A stretch of DNA of 64,000 bases from Riptortus pedestris (taxonomy: Eukaryota; Arthropoda; Insecta; Hemiptera; Alydidae): the NCBI GenBank assembly GCA_019009955.1, contig CM032233.1:19687001-19751000 (forward strand). Reading direction: 5' to 3'. Positions 36,146 through 49,391 of the stretch are shown one piece after another. Each line of letters opens with the position of its first letter. Position 1 is the first letter of the stretch. The notes under the pieces are model-generated. The model did not search any database and was not told the origin of the DNA. It was given only the letters and a program-made list of their open reading frames with translations. The position numbers were made by a program, and so were the translations under genes.

Positions 36146-36694
36146 TCACCGCGAGGGAAAGGCAGCTTTAACTGCACAGAATTAGTGCTCCTCTAAATTG
36201 AAGAGGTGAGTGCTAAACCCATAGTGCATCGTTTCAGTCAGTGCATAAGACACCCTCAGACCTATAGGTTACGGTACCCAATGACTCAATTAGAGTTTGT
36301 AGAACACGTGAACAAGGAAAACTCCATCAATATTACATACAGGAATATTTGTGTCACAAAAAAATAACGCCACTACGTAATGATTTCCAAAACAACAAAA
36401 TCAAATCTATTAGTACTACAAACTATAGGCTCACTGTATGTACTGACGATATGTTGATTAAAAATAAAGAGTATAAGATCATTTGTTGATACAACCGAAG
36501 AGTAAGATCGAGGAGAGCGAGAACTAGGTCTTAAAAAACCAAATATTTGAAAAATCTGTAGAAATGTCAGGGAGACATGTGTAGATATGAGAGTTTAGGG
36601 TTCCCAATAAAGAGAGCAATATCATAGGAACTAATACAAATGATAGAATTACTAAAGCGTCCAAATACTTCTTTGGAGATTGGATTCTCATGGA
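36146..36694. other. Intergenic, nothing recognised
   Basis: No supported feature. Confidence 0.45.
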
Positions 36695-36760
36695 GGAAAG
36701 CAAAATTTGGTTTATCAGAAACACTTTTTTGTAGTTCCTCACTGTTTATTTCTTAAAAAC

Positions 36761-36799
36761 GCTTAGCGCTTTCGGGAATTAAATTCTCATCTTCAGAGC
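36761..36799 (-). ncRNA. Hammerhead ribozyme motif (PLE type)
   Basis: Minus strand: helix I GCU/AGC (3 bp), core CUGAAGA, an extra U, helix II GAGAAU/AUUCCC with loop UUA (one A-C mismatch), GAAA, loop-less helix III AGC/GCU, cleavage-site A. The right-arm copy restores the helix II mismatch (GGGAAU/AUUCCC), showing the helix was once perfect. Confidence 0.72.
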
Positions 36800-36924
36800 T
36801 ACTAACAATAAAAACCATAATTAAGGAGTCTTAAAACTATTTTTTTTAAATATACGTAATTGGTCATCCCAATGAAAAAAAAATAGGTTTTAGACTCCTT
36901 AATTATGGTGTTTTATTGTTTGTA

Positions 36925-36963
36925 GCGCAGAGGATGGGAATTTAATTCCCGATAGCGCTAAGC
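36925..36963 (+). ncRNA. Degenerate hammerhead ribozyme motif
   Basis: Mirror copy in the right arm. Helix II is perfect (GGGAAU/AUUCCC) and helix III intact, but the core reads CAGAGGA and GAUA in place of CUGANGA and GAAA. Confidence 0.5.
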
Positions 36964-37066
36964 GTTTTTAAGAAATAATTAGTGAGGAGCCACAAAAAAG
37001 TGTTTCTGATTAACATTATTCATCACCCTCACCACCAGCTGAAAATAAAAATGGGAAAGCAAAATT

Positions 37067-38870
37067 CCTCTCCTGCTTTGGCACGGAAGAAAGATGTTCG
37101 GATACTCTAAAGAGCAGCAATAAATGAAGTGTCAAAAGAATCGACGAGTTAATGGATTTGCATCGCAAAGCTGGCATCAAATTAGCTATTTAGAAAGTCT
37201 GACTACAGTGGTTGGGTGATAAGATGGATGACATAGTAGCATGACCTCATACGTAAATATTGCTCACTACTACGCACAATGCCAGGTAGTTTGAGGGGAA
37301 ATATGCGAATTTTTCTAGTAGATTTTATTAATGACCGTTGAAGAGATAATGTAGAGCTCAATCTATGAGACTATGAATCATGTAGTTAAACTGTTTTATG
37401 ATTTCAAGATCTTCGCAAGCTATTTTCTATTGTTTTTATTCTCTATCATGAAAATTTTGTTCAAGCCTTGCTTTACATAATGAGAAACTTACTGTCAGTC
37501 CCATCTTAGTCAGTCTGAGTATATTTTTTTTATAATGCTCTTTTTACATTTTATCTAATATTGAGGTTGAGGGAGGTAGATGTGTGCTGTAGAATCTATC
37601 ATGAATCTATTCAGTTCACCGATGATAAATAGGGACAAAACTGGAAGCCATTTTTCGATAGAACTGAAACATTTCGGTGTCATTTGGTGAATTTGGAGTT
37701 CAAGAAGGCAGATAATTTGAAATGGAGGAAAAAAAGGTGTCAAATTCCTGCCTGTCATTTTTAACTGGGTAGCCTGGACTCTAAGCCCTCAATAGGCTAA
37801 GGATAATATGAAGTAAAGGGATTTCTCCTTGATAGTAATTATAAATCTGTTAATTTTTCTCTAAGCAGAATGAGAGTACAAGTAGATGGAAAATATTATC
37901 TTTTGTTTTAAACGTGTAAACCTTCTGAAGAACTGTGTATATTCTGGTCTAACCCCCTACTTTTTTTGCTTGTACTATTTTTCATATTGTCTTTGCCTCC
38001 TAACTCGAACTTTATTCTTATTAAAGTGCTTTCATTTTTATAACGATTTGTGTATCTTGGTCATTTAAATCTACTTTTTACAAATGGATATATTTATACA
38101 GTGACCGCCTCGAAGATTTAAAAAGAGGGCGTTTTCAGGATGTACGTATCCACGTCAGAGAGTTGCTGAAGTCGGTTTAGCCCGAAATGTTTCCTCCTTA
38201 TGCAGTACAATACGTCTGGTCGGGTTGTTAGTTGATGGGGATAAAGAAGTGTACTAAAGAGCCGAGTAAAGATCCTCTGGTTGGCAAGAGAAATAATTAA
38301 TTGTTTTGCATTTAAAACATTTCTCACTTTTTTATTGAAATTCTTCGTTGTTTCCCCACTTACTGGTTGTGGGTCTTTGGAAATGACACTCTGCGCTCAC
38401 CTTTCTTTTATATTCTGACTAATGGTAATTGTTAGAGGTTGTGCTTCACAGTTCCCACCCTTGACCGGTGATGTTAGTGTGCTTTAAGCTTTGAAGGACT
38501 TAATGTTAAAGTCTGCTGGAAAGAAGTTTTTAATCTTGTGTATACATACCTCAAGTTACACTGTGATTTAAGGCGTTGATAAGGAAATAATGTCCGCCGA
38601 GAGAGCAACGAGTTAAAATAGGTGAAGAAGTATTGAAATGTAAAATCTTAATTCGTCATATAATATAAATCGTTTTTAAAGGCATTATATATACGAGTAT
38701 ATAATTCCTTTTATGCCAATAAGATTGGCTTTAATATACACGTATTTATTAACGGTGATATTGTATTTAATAATGGTGATATTTCGATTTTTCGAAATTT
38801 ATATCCCGGTGCAAGGACCTCCTTACCTGTTATTAGCATTGGAATTAACGAATTTATTGAAGAATGCTGT
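37067..38870. other. Intergenic upstream of the host gene
   Basis: No gene recognised; it should contain the promoter and any 5' UTR exon of the gene that follows. A CTGAAGTCGG...GCCCGAAATGT block near 38,163-38,195 is reminiscent of a decayed hammerhead but fails the core. Confidence 0.4.
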
Positions 38871-38882
38871 TGTTTCAGAGAA

Positions 38883-39123
38883 ATGGATGGATGGCTGCTG
38901 ATATGTGTGGGTGTAGTGTCAGGTGTGCTGGGCAGTTCGATGGGAGACGAGAAGCCAGCTGGTCATCACCGGGAGAAGAGGATACTGTGGATTACCAACG
39001 ACGGGAGACTGGCTCTCCCACCTGGCACCCTCCTCACCATAACTCCTACCATATCCATGCCCTTCGTCAGGTACCCTCCCGATGGATTCCTTTCTAACAT
39101 GACTATCAGCTTACCCTTCACAA
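38883..39123 (+). CDS. DM4/DM12 gene, exon 1
   Basis: Encodes the signal peptide, REKR and the RILWITNDGRLALPPGT block, a family feature right after the basic site. Donor is CAA|GTAAGT, phase 1. A TTGTTTCAG at 38,870-38,878 just before the ATG looks like an acceptor, so a non-coding exon may lie upstream. Confidence 0.85.
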
Positions 39124-39905
39124 GTAAGTCACCCATATTCTCTTCTGGATAAATTTAGCCACTAAAGTAATCTAATCTATTTTAATAGAGTCGCCTTTTC
39201 GAGTTCTGTGTACTACGATTAAATACTTATTATAGAAAGTTCGTCACGCAGGGGCTGCGTAAACTAACAGATTTCCCTCGTGAAGTTTAATAATAGATAA
39301 ACCTAAATATTGCAAACATAACACCACCGTGAATAAATACAAACGGTAATAAGAAATAAGAAAAGAAGAAGAAAAAACCTCCTTTTTGAGGTGGAGGGCA
39401 GGTCTCGTTCAAGATTAATACGGTTTCGAGGGAGCCCCTACGACCTCCTATCTGAGTATCTCCCATTTCCCCTCGTTTTTTCCTGTATTCTACACTTATA
39501 TGATTTCTGAATGTTCCAATTGTCAACCAATCAAAGGACAATTCTTTGAGCTATTTAATTGTATGAACTAACAAAATAATTTAAATATGGTAACAATTTA
39601 ATGTGTTCTTCCATCAGGACATCGAGAACAAGACTAGATAATTAAGCTGAGTTCAGGCAAGTAGGAGATAAGGAAGGGGTTTAATCCGATCAGTAAACGA
39701 GCAATTAGTCAGTATTCCAGTATCAGTAAAATGTATAGGTCAGCATTTGTAGAAAACTACTTGGTTGAAAATGTTCATCATATAACATTTTCTAGTTAAA
39801 CGTATATTAACGATCTAATTATCAATTTTCCAATTAACCCACTCCCTGAGATTGTCCTTTTGGTCTAATTTCACCCACTTTTCGATGAGTGTTTTCACTA
39901 TCAAT

Positions 39906-39961
<56 letters not shown>

Positions 39962-40090
39962 CCCCTCCCACTGGTCCGATTTCAGCCATTAACAAACTTG
40001 GTCTTTCTTTTTGCATAAAACGAATAAATATCAAGTTTTGGTAACGACCAAGCAAAAATTACGACCGCTAGAGCGTTAACAAACAAATCA

Positions 40091-40153
<63 letters not shown>

Positions 40154-41849
40154 GTGGTCATCCTTGAGGCATCATTTTATTTATGTTAGATTTGCTAAAA
40201 CAGTTTTTACCGTAATACAAATAAATAGTGTCTTAAAATAATCATTTTTGTAATTTGTTAATAATATGTTAATTTGCATACAACTAGGGGCTGAAAATCT
40301 GAAGACTTAATTAAAGAATAAAATGAATACGAAGGAAATTAATAGAAGAATTTTAGACGGAATACTCATAATGGTCAATAAAAAAGTGGTTTGCATGGTG
40401 GTTACACCTTTGATCTGTGGATTGGAAAAATGCAGTTATTTTTCCATGGCCCTTCAATCTGTAGTTAGTGGTAGGGGTTTAAATAGCAAAGAATGCAGTG
40501 TTCTATGTAATTCCTACAATACAATTATCACACACTTCTACAAACCTATAATATTGTGGCGTACTGAGCCAAATGTAGATTTTTACAGTCGAACTTTTGG
40601 CATTCATTTGCAAGTGGATGATGTTGATTGTATAATTGGTCGAGTCCTCTTGATAACATCTTCCTTCTCTGAGGTGTAAATCCTTCACACTTTGAAAATC
40701 ATAATAGTCACTTAACATAAAAGGGTTCCATCGACCATATCGTTATAGCGGTTTTCCATTTTCGCATCCTCGCAGAGTTTGTGCTTCTAACTGACTCATG
40801 ACTCGATTTTCAACAAAATTTCTTCCAATCCATTTTTTTGTGGTGCTGGATGGTGAAGGAGTTATTATCTCAGGTAAGAAAAAACGCCTCTTTCCTTCAC
40901 TGTTCTTTATTCGTTGCGACAGAGCGCTTTCAGAGCATACGCTCCATCATCAGTGCCCTGCTGGCAAACAAATACCATAAAAACCATAAAAACGTTTTAT
41001 ACGTCATTTAATTAAACAATTTAGAAAATATATGTACATGTCGATGGTCAAGAGTTAAAACAAAGAATATTTACAGATATAAGAAAAACTATTTTTACAG
41101 ATTAAAATTAAAAACTTGTCAGTAGAATATATACACAATTTCAATAAATAGTTAAAATAAACAAATGAATAAAAAATGAATATTTACAGTTAAGTCTAAA
41201 ATAGAATAAATAGTAAAAAGCGAATAGTCCAATTAAAATTAAAAAACAAAAATGAAAAAACAAAATGAAGGAACAACCACCGGAGGAGCTACAGAAAGCA
41301 ATACATACTGAAAACGTAAAAGAGAAATTGAGAAGCGAGACAACGACTAACCTCTTCACAATGATGTGACCGGAACCAAGGATTCCCTGTGACTGAGGCC
41401 TCGGGACCGGAGAGCAATGAGAGAGGCTTCCGAGACATGGTGTACTTCCAGGGTGTGCTTTATTGTCTCATGGCAACTATTCAGGTACGAGTGCAACCCA
41501 TTAAGTTCTAGCATGGTACCTTTAAAAACGATAAGAACATTATCAACATAGCGTCCCCAGAACAAGTTTTTAATTTTAATCTGTAAAAATAGTTTTTCTT
41601 ATTTCTGTAAATATTCACTGTTTTAACTCTTGACCATCGACATGTACATATATTTTCTAAATTGTTTAATTAAATGACATATTGTACAACGTTTTTATGG
41701 TTTTTATGGTATTTGTTTGCCAGCAGGCCACTGATGATGGAGCGTATGCTCTGAAAGCACTCTGTCGCAACGAATAAAGAACAGTGAAGGAAAGAGGCGT
41801 TTTTTCTTACCTGACATTTCTTCCAATGTCCAAAAAATGAGGTACTATC

Positions 41850-41887
<38 letters not shown>

Positions 41888-44238
41888 GTTAGAGAGGATG
41901 AAATTTCTCGAATTCGAAATATCTCCGGTATTATATGTCGGATCGAAAAATTGTATAAAACCAACCTTATTGCAAATGTAATTCCCTGCAATTGTTGTTA
42001 TATATGTATTTAGTTTATCATGATTATTAACCGAGATATTTGTACATTTCAGGACTAAGTAAGCCCCCTCTCCTACTCATGCCATATTAACAATAAGCGA
42101 ACCACTTTATTCGAAGCTTAAATACCAAATATTGTTTCAATTGAACTATTAATTTGTGGCTGTAAATGCAAATACGATGTGTGGTTATCTAATTACGATT
42201 TACAGTCATTATTCATTATTTAACCGTTTAATTCAAAACCAACGTTCATAATCGTTAATGGCTGTAATCGGACCAATGAAAGTGCGGGGGGAGTTTAGAA
42301 GGGGGAATTCGAAAATTCAAAATATCTCTCTTATTATTAGTCTTGTCGAAAACTATATTGCCAATCTTATTAAGCTATTGATGCTCTGAAATTCTTATTC
42401 TATACATTTTTTCGTAGCGTAAATACTGTGCGAGTCATTCGTATTTTCTTGTTTTCAGCCAACATTAAACCCTTACTTCTACTCATCGAATTTTTACTCA
42501 CATGTGGAAAATATAAAGGAAGATGAGATCATTAGTGCGTCATTCCTGCACGTGGGAGATCTGCTTAGTTTACGCAGCCTACGAGTGACGGAATTTCTTT
42601 CTAGGAATAGGAAAGTCTTCAAAGGCTGATAGTTCTGCACAATGATGAATTGCTCTAATTGCAGAGTTTAGATCAGGGCACTTTAATATTATTATTCTTT
42701 TCTATGACAAGCCTAGTTACATTGGTCAAAGAGATGTAACTATCATACGCAGAAATGATGTAATAAAATATAGTACCTTCCCGGAGCATTACTATATGGA
42801 ATTTCAGATTATATATTGAAATTAAAATTTTTTATCTCGGCTCATTTTGTCCAGCCTCAACGAACCTGAATATCCTTAGAGATCGTTTTAAAGAAACATA
42901 CATTCCAGTAAGAATAATAGTTGTACCTTTTAGAAATTAAAAGAAATATTATAACCATATGGTGGCAGAGAAGCTAATTAGATTACCTGTCTCATGAATA
43001 AAAATTACCTGTGTTGATAAAATTGAATGTGGGCCTCTGAATTCATGTTACATTATTTATGTTTCATTGAGTTAAATTTGTCATTTAGACCATTATCTTA
43101 AACAATATAAAAAAGAAAAATGTCCGTCAGGCAGGGGCTGGGCGAACTAAGCAGATTTCTAAAGTGCTTGGGAAGGTATAACACGCTTGTGATCTCATTT
43201 CACCACAAATTCGATATTTGTAAATGCCGAAGAGAAAAAGGGCCGGAGGTTACTGAAGGCAGAAAACAAGAAAGTACGAATATTTCCTAAATCTAGAGTG
43301 GCAAAAAAATGAATGTAGTAACAATTGTAGAACATCAATAGTTTAACAAGATTGGTTCTATAACATTTTACGATTCGAGTCATAACAACGGAGATATTTT
43401 GAATTTTCTAAACCCCCCCTCCTTCCTCTAAACCCCTTCATTCCAAGTCCGATTTCAATAACAAATACGATCTTTGACCATGGCTGAGACGGTTAAATAT
43501 CGATAATGGTTGAAATCAAATAAACATTTTCGAGTAAAGAACAAAAATCTTAATCCATCATCACATAACGCATTTGCATATATCTCACGAATTAAAAGTT
43601 CAATGAAAACCATATTTGGTATTTAACCTTAGAATGAAGTAGATCAGGTCATAACAGCTTATTGTTGATACGACAAGAGTAGGATGAAAATTTAAAAAAA
43701 ATGCAAATATCACGGTTAATAATCAAGATACTGAAAAAAAAAACACAAGTAACAACATTCACAGAACATTAAATCTGCAATAATGGAATTTTCGAAATCC
43801 CCCCTTAAACCCCCCTCACCCTTGTCCGCTTTCTCCCATCAACGAACTTGATCATTCTTTTTACATAAAACTATTAAATATCGTGTTTCGTAACGATTAA
43901 ACAAAAATATGCTATTGCAAGAGCGTTAACAGACCAATATAAATATATAATTGTGAAGGGACCTCATCTTGGTCATCTCGTGGGTAGGGTCGATGGGAAT
44001 TTGAGGAAATTTTTCGTAAATCACACCATGAGTACGACCTCAATAGCTAAAAATTAATTTATTTTATTTTATAAAACCATTTTAAATTGTTGTCTTTAAT
44101 ATTAGTATAATGTTTATTTTTGTAAAGTTGTTAATACAAATCATTGTTAAATTTATTAATCACCTAGTTGCGGGTGTTCCTGTAAATAAATAAATAAAAT
44201 AAAAATAAAATGATTTTTGTAGGAGTCTAGTGTATTTA

Positions 44239-44292
<54 letters not shown>

Positions 44293-46418
44293 AATTTTTA
44301 GCTAATGAATTTCTACAGTATATAGACTCAGGAGAGCCATACCGCTATCCGAAGCTGAGAATGTACCGCTAACTGTCTACACCAAACACTCAGCATTAAT
44401 CAATGCCGACATTACTTAGTACTATCACGGCCTGTTGCCAATTTAAACCAACAATCATTAACTACCTTCATTTTCCATATGCCTATAACATTATTCCGTT
44501 CGTATTTTAATAAATTCTAACGGTAATATTATATAGTCATTTGTGAAAGGTTAGCTAATAGCATAAATTAAAGTGGAAAAAGTTGATAGCACGGTTGATA
44601 TCACCTCTGTCATAATTTTAAGAAATGATTCTCTATGCTTTATGTAATAAATCAATTTTTATTAAGGATAAATAACGGGTATTGTATAGAAGTTTTAAAT
44701 TTCAGTAATTTGTACAAACAAACAGGATCGACACGACTAACTATTTCTTGAGTTTTCCCTTATTTCGTATTGCCACAAAAATTACTTTAAATCTTGTCAA
44801 TTCTCTTTTTCTCGAATAATTGAAATATGTTATTATGTCCTAGTTACTCTATAAAAACTAATCGTTTTACGAACAATGGAATTAATCAGAAGGTGGGGCT
44901 GTTCTTTTCAGTAGTAGATATTTATTTGCGAGGTTCGGCAGTTCAATTAAGCCAGTAAGAAGGCATTTACCCACTAATATTTTCAATCATTAAATTCGAA
45001 TATTACTCGTTTTGGATTATATGTTCACCTGTCTGTTGACATCATCTATACGTTTATCAAAAGTTATTTTACTAAATAATGCTATTATTCTTGTAAGCGT
45101 CCGTAAATGTTTTATAAACTACTGAATACATCGACTAAAAATTGATTCACGGATAGAATAATGGTATTGGGTTGTAAAATAAGTTCGCAGCGTTTTTTAC
45201 TGATGATTTCAATTAACACTTTCGAGTTTTGTAAATATTTTTAATCAATTATGTATGACCAATTTTGATCTATTACATATTGCCATTGTCAGGTAATTTT
45301 TTAAGTCAGTCTTCCCAGAACGTCTCAGATTTTTGCGCAATTAACTCCTCTATGTGCGTTTTGTAGTCCTCCAGTGAATTAAATTGTCCCCCGTTCCGTT
45401 AAGAAAGTTTAGAAGGGCCCGAAAATCTGTTGGACCAAAGTCTGGTGAATAGGGTGGGTGGAGGAACATATTCCACCCAAACCGCCTGTGCAGCGGATTT
45501 TCCTTTTCGGAAATAAAAAATAATATATCATTAAATGACGAAAATTAATCTTTTTCTCTTCCATTTCGGGCAAGCATACCACATACAGATAAAGAATCTC
45601 GGTTGAAACTGATGAGTAAAAGCACCTTAACTAATCCTTTTTTTAGAATATGTAAACATTATAGACCAAGTAAACATGATTTTTAATCACAGAGAGGATT
45701 AAATTGAAATATTGATAACCGCTATGAAGTTATTTTACAACCTATTATTAATCATGCTATGTTACATATACTCCTTATGGTGTGTTACACATTTCTTGTT
45801 TTTATAGATTTCGAAAAAAACAAAATCACTCCTTAGACTGGAAACTAAAATGGGACATATGGATCATTGGACATAGGTCATATGCTCTGTATTGATTACT
45901 TGAAAATTTTAAGAAAAAAATAATACTAATTTAAATTCATTGTATTTAATCACTGGAGTCAATTTTATTTTAATTAATTTTGTCCTTTAGATAAGTTAAA
46001 ACATTTTATTTTTTCTCCTTGAGTTGACACAATATAGGTGATCTTAAATTAAAGCATTTGGTGTTCTGGATTCTTAATGCATTATAAGAAGTCAGAAGTG
46101 AAGGAAGGTCTGTTCTACACGGTTTAATTGATTAGTCACTCCTAACAGTATAAACGCTCCTTTAATATAACACTTTAGCATTTCCTTTCTTTGTCGCTCC
46201 TCGCCAAGTCCAGGTTCTTAACCAGGAGATTTTAAAATTCTTTCAAAATTACTTGAGGCCAATCATTTTTTTAATTTAATATACAATATACTGCAGCTTT
46301 TAGCAGATTTCCCTTAAGGGGAATCAGCTATTGAGGTCGTACGCAAGACGCGATTTTCGAAAAATTTCTTCAAATGTCCATCAATCTACCCAGGAGATGA
46401 TGAAAATGAGGTCCGTTC

Positions 46419-46489
<71 letters not shown>

Positions 46490-49350
46490 TTTTAACGCTC
46501 TAGCTGTCGCAATTTTTGGTTGATCGTTACCAAACTCGATATTTAAACGTTTTATGCAAAAAGACAGATCAAGTTCGTTAATGGCTGAAATCGAACCAGT
46601 TGGAGGGGGGGGGGTATAGAGGGGGAGATTTTTGAAATATCTCCGTTACCGTACGTCGAATCAAAAAATTGTATAAAACCAATGTTATTGCAAATTAAAT
46701 TTACTATAAATATTTTTCTGTACATTTATTCCCTATCTTGAATATTAACCGAGATATTTACATTTCTATTAAATGTAGGCGAATAACGGACGAGTGAGTT
46801 CCCGCCAAAACCTAGTTCGGCCGTTTCCGTAGCTGTTCGGCTCTCTTATGGAGATTTCTCTATTGTATAACTTTACGTGGGAAATCTGCTTAGTTTAGGC
46901 AGCACCTGCGTGACGGACTTTTTTTCATTCAGAAATGGTACTAAGGGTTTCACTTTCTTGAGACTTAGTGATTGCTCTTAGGAAAGACTTCGAAGTCAAA
47001 TAAAACGGAACCGAGTACGGTGAGGGATTTTTTTCTAAAGGCCTAAAAAGTATTAATGTTGGGTGAAGATTTTAGTTTACGTTCAAGTTTAATTTACACA
47101 TCCATATTGCCTTACCTCTCAACTTAACTTTAATTGAATCATTGTGATGAGTTCGGCTATCTGCTCCAGCGGTTTGAATTTATGTTGTTAGGCAAATTTT
47201 CGATGGAAATGCGTCCATCTTCGTAAGGCAATAAATTTAATTTGAATAGTTACTTAATTTAATCATATGTTTTGGATTTTATTTGAATATGGTGTTCCAT
47301 GTTTCAGAGAGTATGAACTGTTCCACGCCGTTTACTGTATTTGTTCTTTTGTTAATTTCGAGAGCTTCTAGGACCAATCTTTTACCGAGGTGATCTTCTA
47401 TGTGTAGAACTTTTGTCTCATCGAATTTACTTTGGTGAGAGGGGCTTAGGTTGGCCGTGAGGGTTAAGGCGTTGGCCTTGATTTCGCATGGTAGACCTAG
47501 AGTGGCGGGTTCGATTCCCGCCCTGGGCAGTAAAAAGTTATTTAGTGATGGACTCATTAAATAAACTCCTTGATAACCCGTCCCGATTAGCCATAGTAGC
47601 ATAAAGTGGACGTAATTAATAATAAACAATAAACTTTGGTGAGAACAAATACTTGCGTGTCTTGCGTGCTATGTTCTCTGGTGTTTCAGATCAGCCATTT
47701 GTTGGTTGACTCTTGTAGCAGTCTTCTTACCTGCCTGTCCCACACAATCTTTACAGAATATCTCCTTTATTCCGAGTCTAATCGGGAAATGTTATAGAGT
47801 CAATCTTGTTAAACTATTAATGCTCTACAATTGTTGTTCTTTACATTTTCTCTTAACTCAAATGTTAAGCAACTTATGCTTAACGACTTTCGTGCTTTCA
47901 GCCTTCAGTAAGGGCAACAGCCCTTTACTAAATAATATTTGACATTGAAATAAAAATATGTGGTGAAATGATATGACAAGTGTATTATACCAGCACGTGG
48001 GACACCAGCTTTCTTTATGCAGCTCCTGCGTGACGGATATTTTGGATTGCCACTTACAGGGCGAAGTTAAACATTGTAGTGTCTCCTTGCCTCAAGCCAC
48101 TGGCTATATCAAAGTCACAAGAGACGCCACCATAGGTCCCTATATGATATTTCGCGTTATTAGCTGACCTGAAGTACACGAGATTCGGAGTTTAGGGGAT
48201 TCTTTCAAAATGCTGGAGTTCACGTTTCTTAGTTGCAGCACGTTGAAATGCCTTTACGGGATTGTTGCAGAAAGTAATAGTGTATAAGCAGGTATAAAAG
48301 TAAAATAGTAATTGGCTCCTGATCCGCTTTAAGAGTTCACGAGGAAGGCGAAAGCTCAAATATATAAAGCGGTCAACCAACAGTTACCTACCCCACCAAG
48401 AAAAACAGGAGAGCGGCTGAAGCCTGTGAGAAAAGAAACCTGAGAAAAATATTTGAAGGAGTGAGAAAGCAGTCCAGATGTAGGATCAAAAGCAGCTAAT
48501 ACTCTGACTTCTTTGGCGAGCCTGATATCATCTAAGATATTAAGGCAGGCAGATTCCGTACTTCGGGAGAATGAATCCCAACAAAAAGATATGCAGGAAA
48601 AATCTGTATGGTAGGTTGAGACGGAGGGATAATGCCTAGGACTTACGAAGGCACGTGGCTAGGACGCACTGAACAGTGTAAGACGGTGGGATAGGGCCAG
48701 GTCCTAAGGGGACTGTAGCGCCCAAACTATATAAACAACACATATATTATACGTCTTTATTTATTTATTTATTAACGTCCACTTTATGTAACTGTGTCTA
48801 ATTGGGACGGGTTATCTAAATAAATTCCTATTGCCCAGGTGGGAATCGAACTCGCCACTCTAGGTTTACCATGTGAGATTAAAGCCAAAGCTTTAACTCA
48901 CATGGCTAACCTGAGCCCATTACGTCTTTTTTTAAATAAAAATTTTTTTTTTGTCCTAATTCATTTAGCTGTTCTTTGGTTTTTTTTAATTTTAAAGCAA
49001 ACATTATTGAAAATGAAATATCAAAAATATTAGTATCCGAATTGCACACTATTTACGAATTTGAAAGAGGGAAATTGTTTTAGAATATTATACCAGTAGG
49101 CAAGGTGTATACAATGAACCTTTTCATATCCCTGGAACAGATACACCAGTGTGCATAAAAGCACGCGTGAACTCGCAAGCACATACAAAAAGGTGCGTTT
49201 GAGCGTTGAATCCCTCACTCACAAACTCACACAAGGGGTCGCACTAACTCACACAAATATACACAAACAAAAAGGTGACACTGAGCGAGCAAGCCTTCAC
49301 TTTTAAAGACAAACATGTGAGTGTACTAACTCAAATGCACATGCACGCAT

Positions 49351-49391
<41 letters not shown>

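Larger units (their letters stand above)
36708..37053. mobile_element. PLE inverted terminal-repeat pair, 13-bp duplication
   Basis: A perfect 13-bp target duplication, GGAAAGCAAAATT, is at 36,695-36,707 and 37,054-37,066. Two inverted arms of about 130 bp (36,714-36,850 and 36,885-37,010) share ATCAGAAACACTTTTTTGT, CTTAAAAACGCTTAGCGCT and CCATAATTAAGGAGTCT. A one-sided tail of about 42 nt (37,012-37,053) with CACCCTCACCACCAGC follows the right arm; a related tail (CACCATCCAGC on the complement) is on the 41-kb PLE. No coding sequence remains. The first arm holds an intact hammerhead motif. Confidence 0.78.
40830..41815 (-). mobile_element. Penelope-like element, inverted terminal repeats
   Basis: A perfect 12-bp target duplication, ATTTCTTCCAAT, is at 40,818-40,829 and 41,816-41,827. 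It has a one-sided 40-nt tail (40,830-40,869) and inverted arms of about 245-250 bp (40,870-41,119 and 41,572-41,814), both carrying CAGGTAAGAAAAAACGCCTC, TTCCTTCACTGTTCTTTATT and a hammerhead motif. Between the arms is a minus-strand reverse-transcriptase fragment. Inverted terminal repeats, a short tail and variable duplications are known traits of PLE insertions. The element is 5'-truncated and non-autonomous. Confidence 0.85.
40785..42591 (+). mobile_element. R1 repeat interrupted by a PLE
   Basis: The head part is at about 40,785-40,829 (GACTCATGACTCGATTTTCA then ACAAAATTTCTTCCAAT). It resumes after the PLE at 41,816 (TTCTTCCAATGTCC, AAATGAGG), passes a TA tract (41,858-41,885), and ends at the normal tail GCTTAGTTTACGCAGCC and GTGACGGA at 42,591. 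The PLE therefore inserted into a pre-existing R1 copy. Confidence 0.8.

Noticed and set aside
38163..38195. Possible hammerhead (CTGAAGT...GCCCGAAATG)
   Set aside because: The core deviates at a required A and helices I and III do not form.
40323..40679. 118-codon open frame in intron 1
   Set aside because: No recognisable family, no splice context and TE-rich surroundings. A protein search and transcript evidence would be needed to call it.
48300..48370. Possible PLE terminal repeat with GGCGAAAGCTC
   Set aside because: No acceptable core or helix II and no inverted partner nearby.
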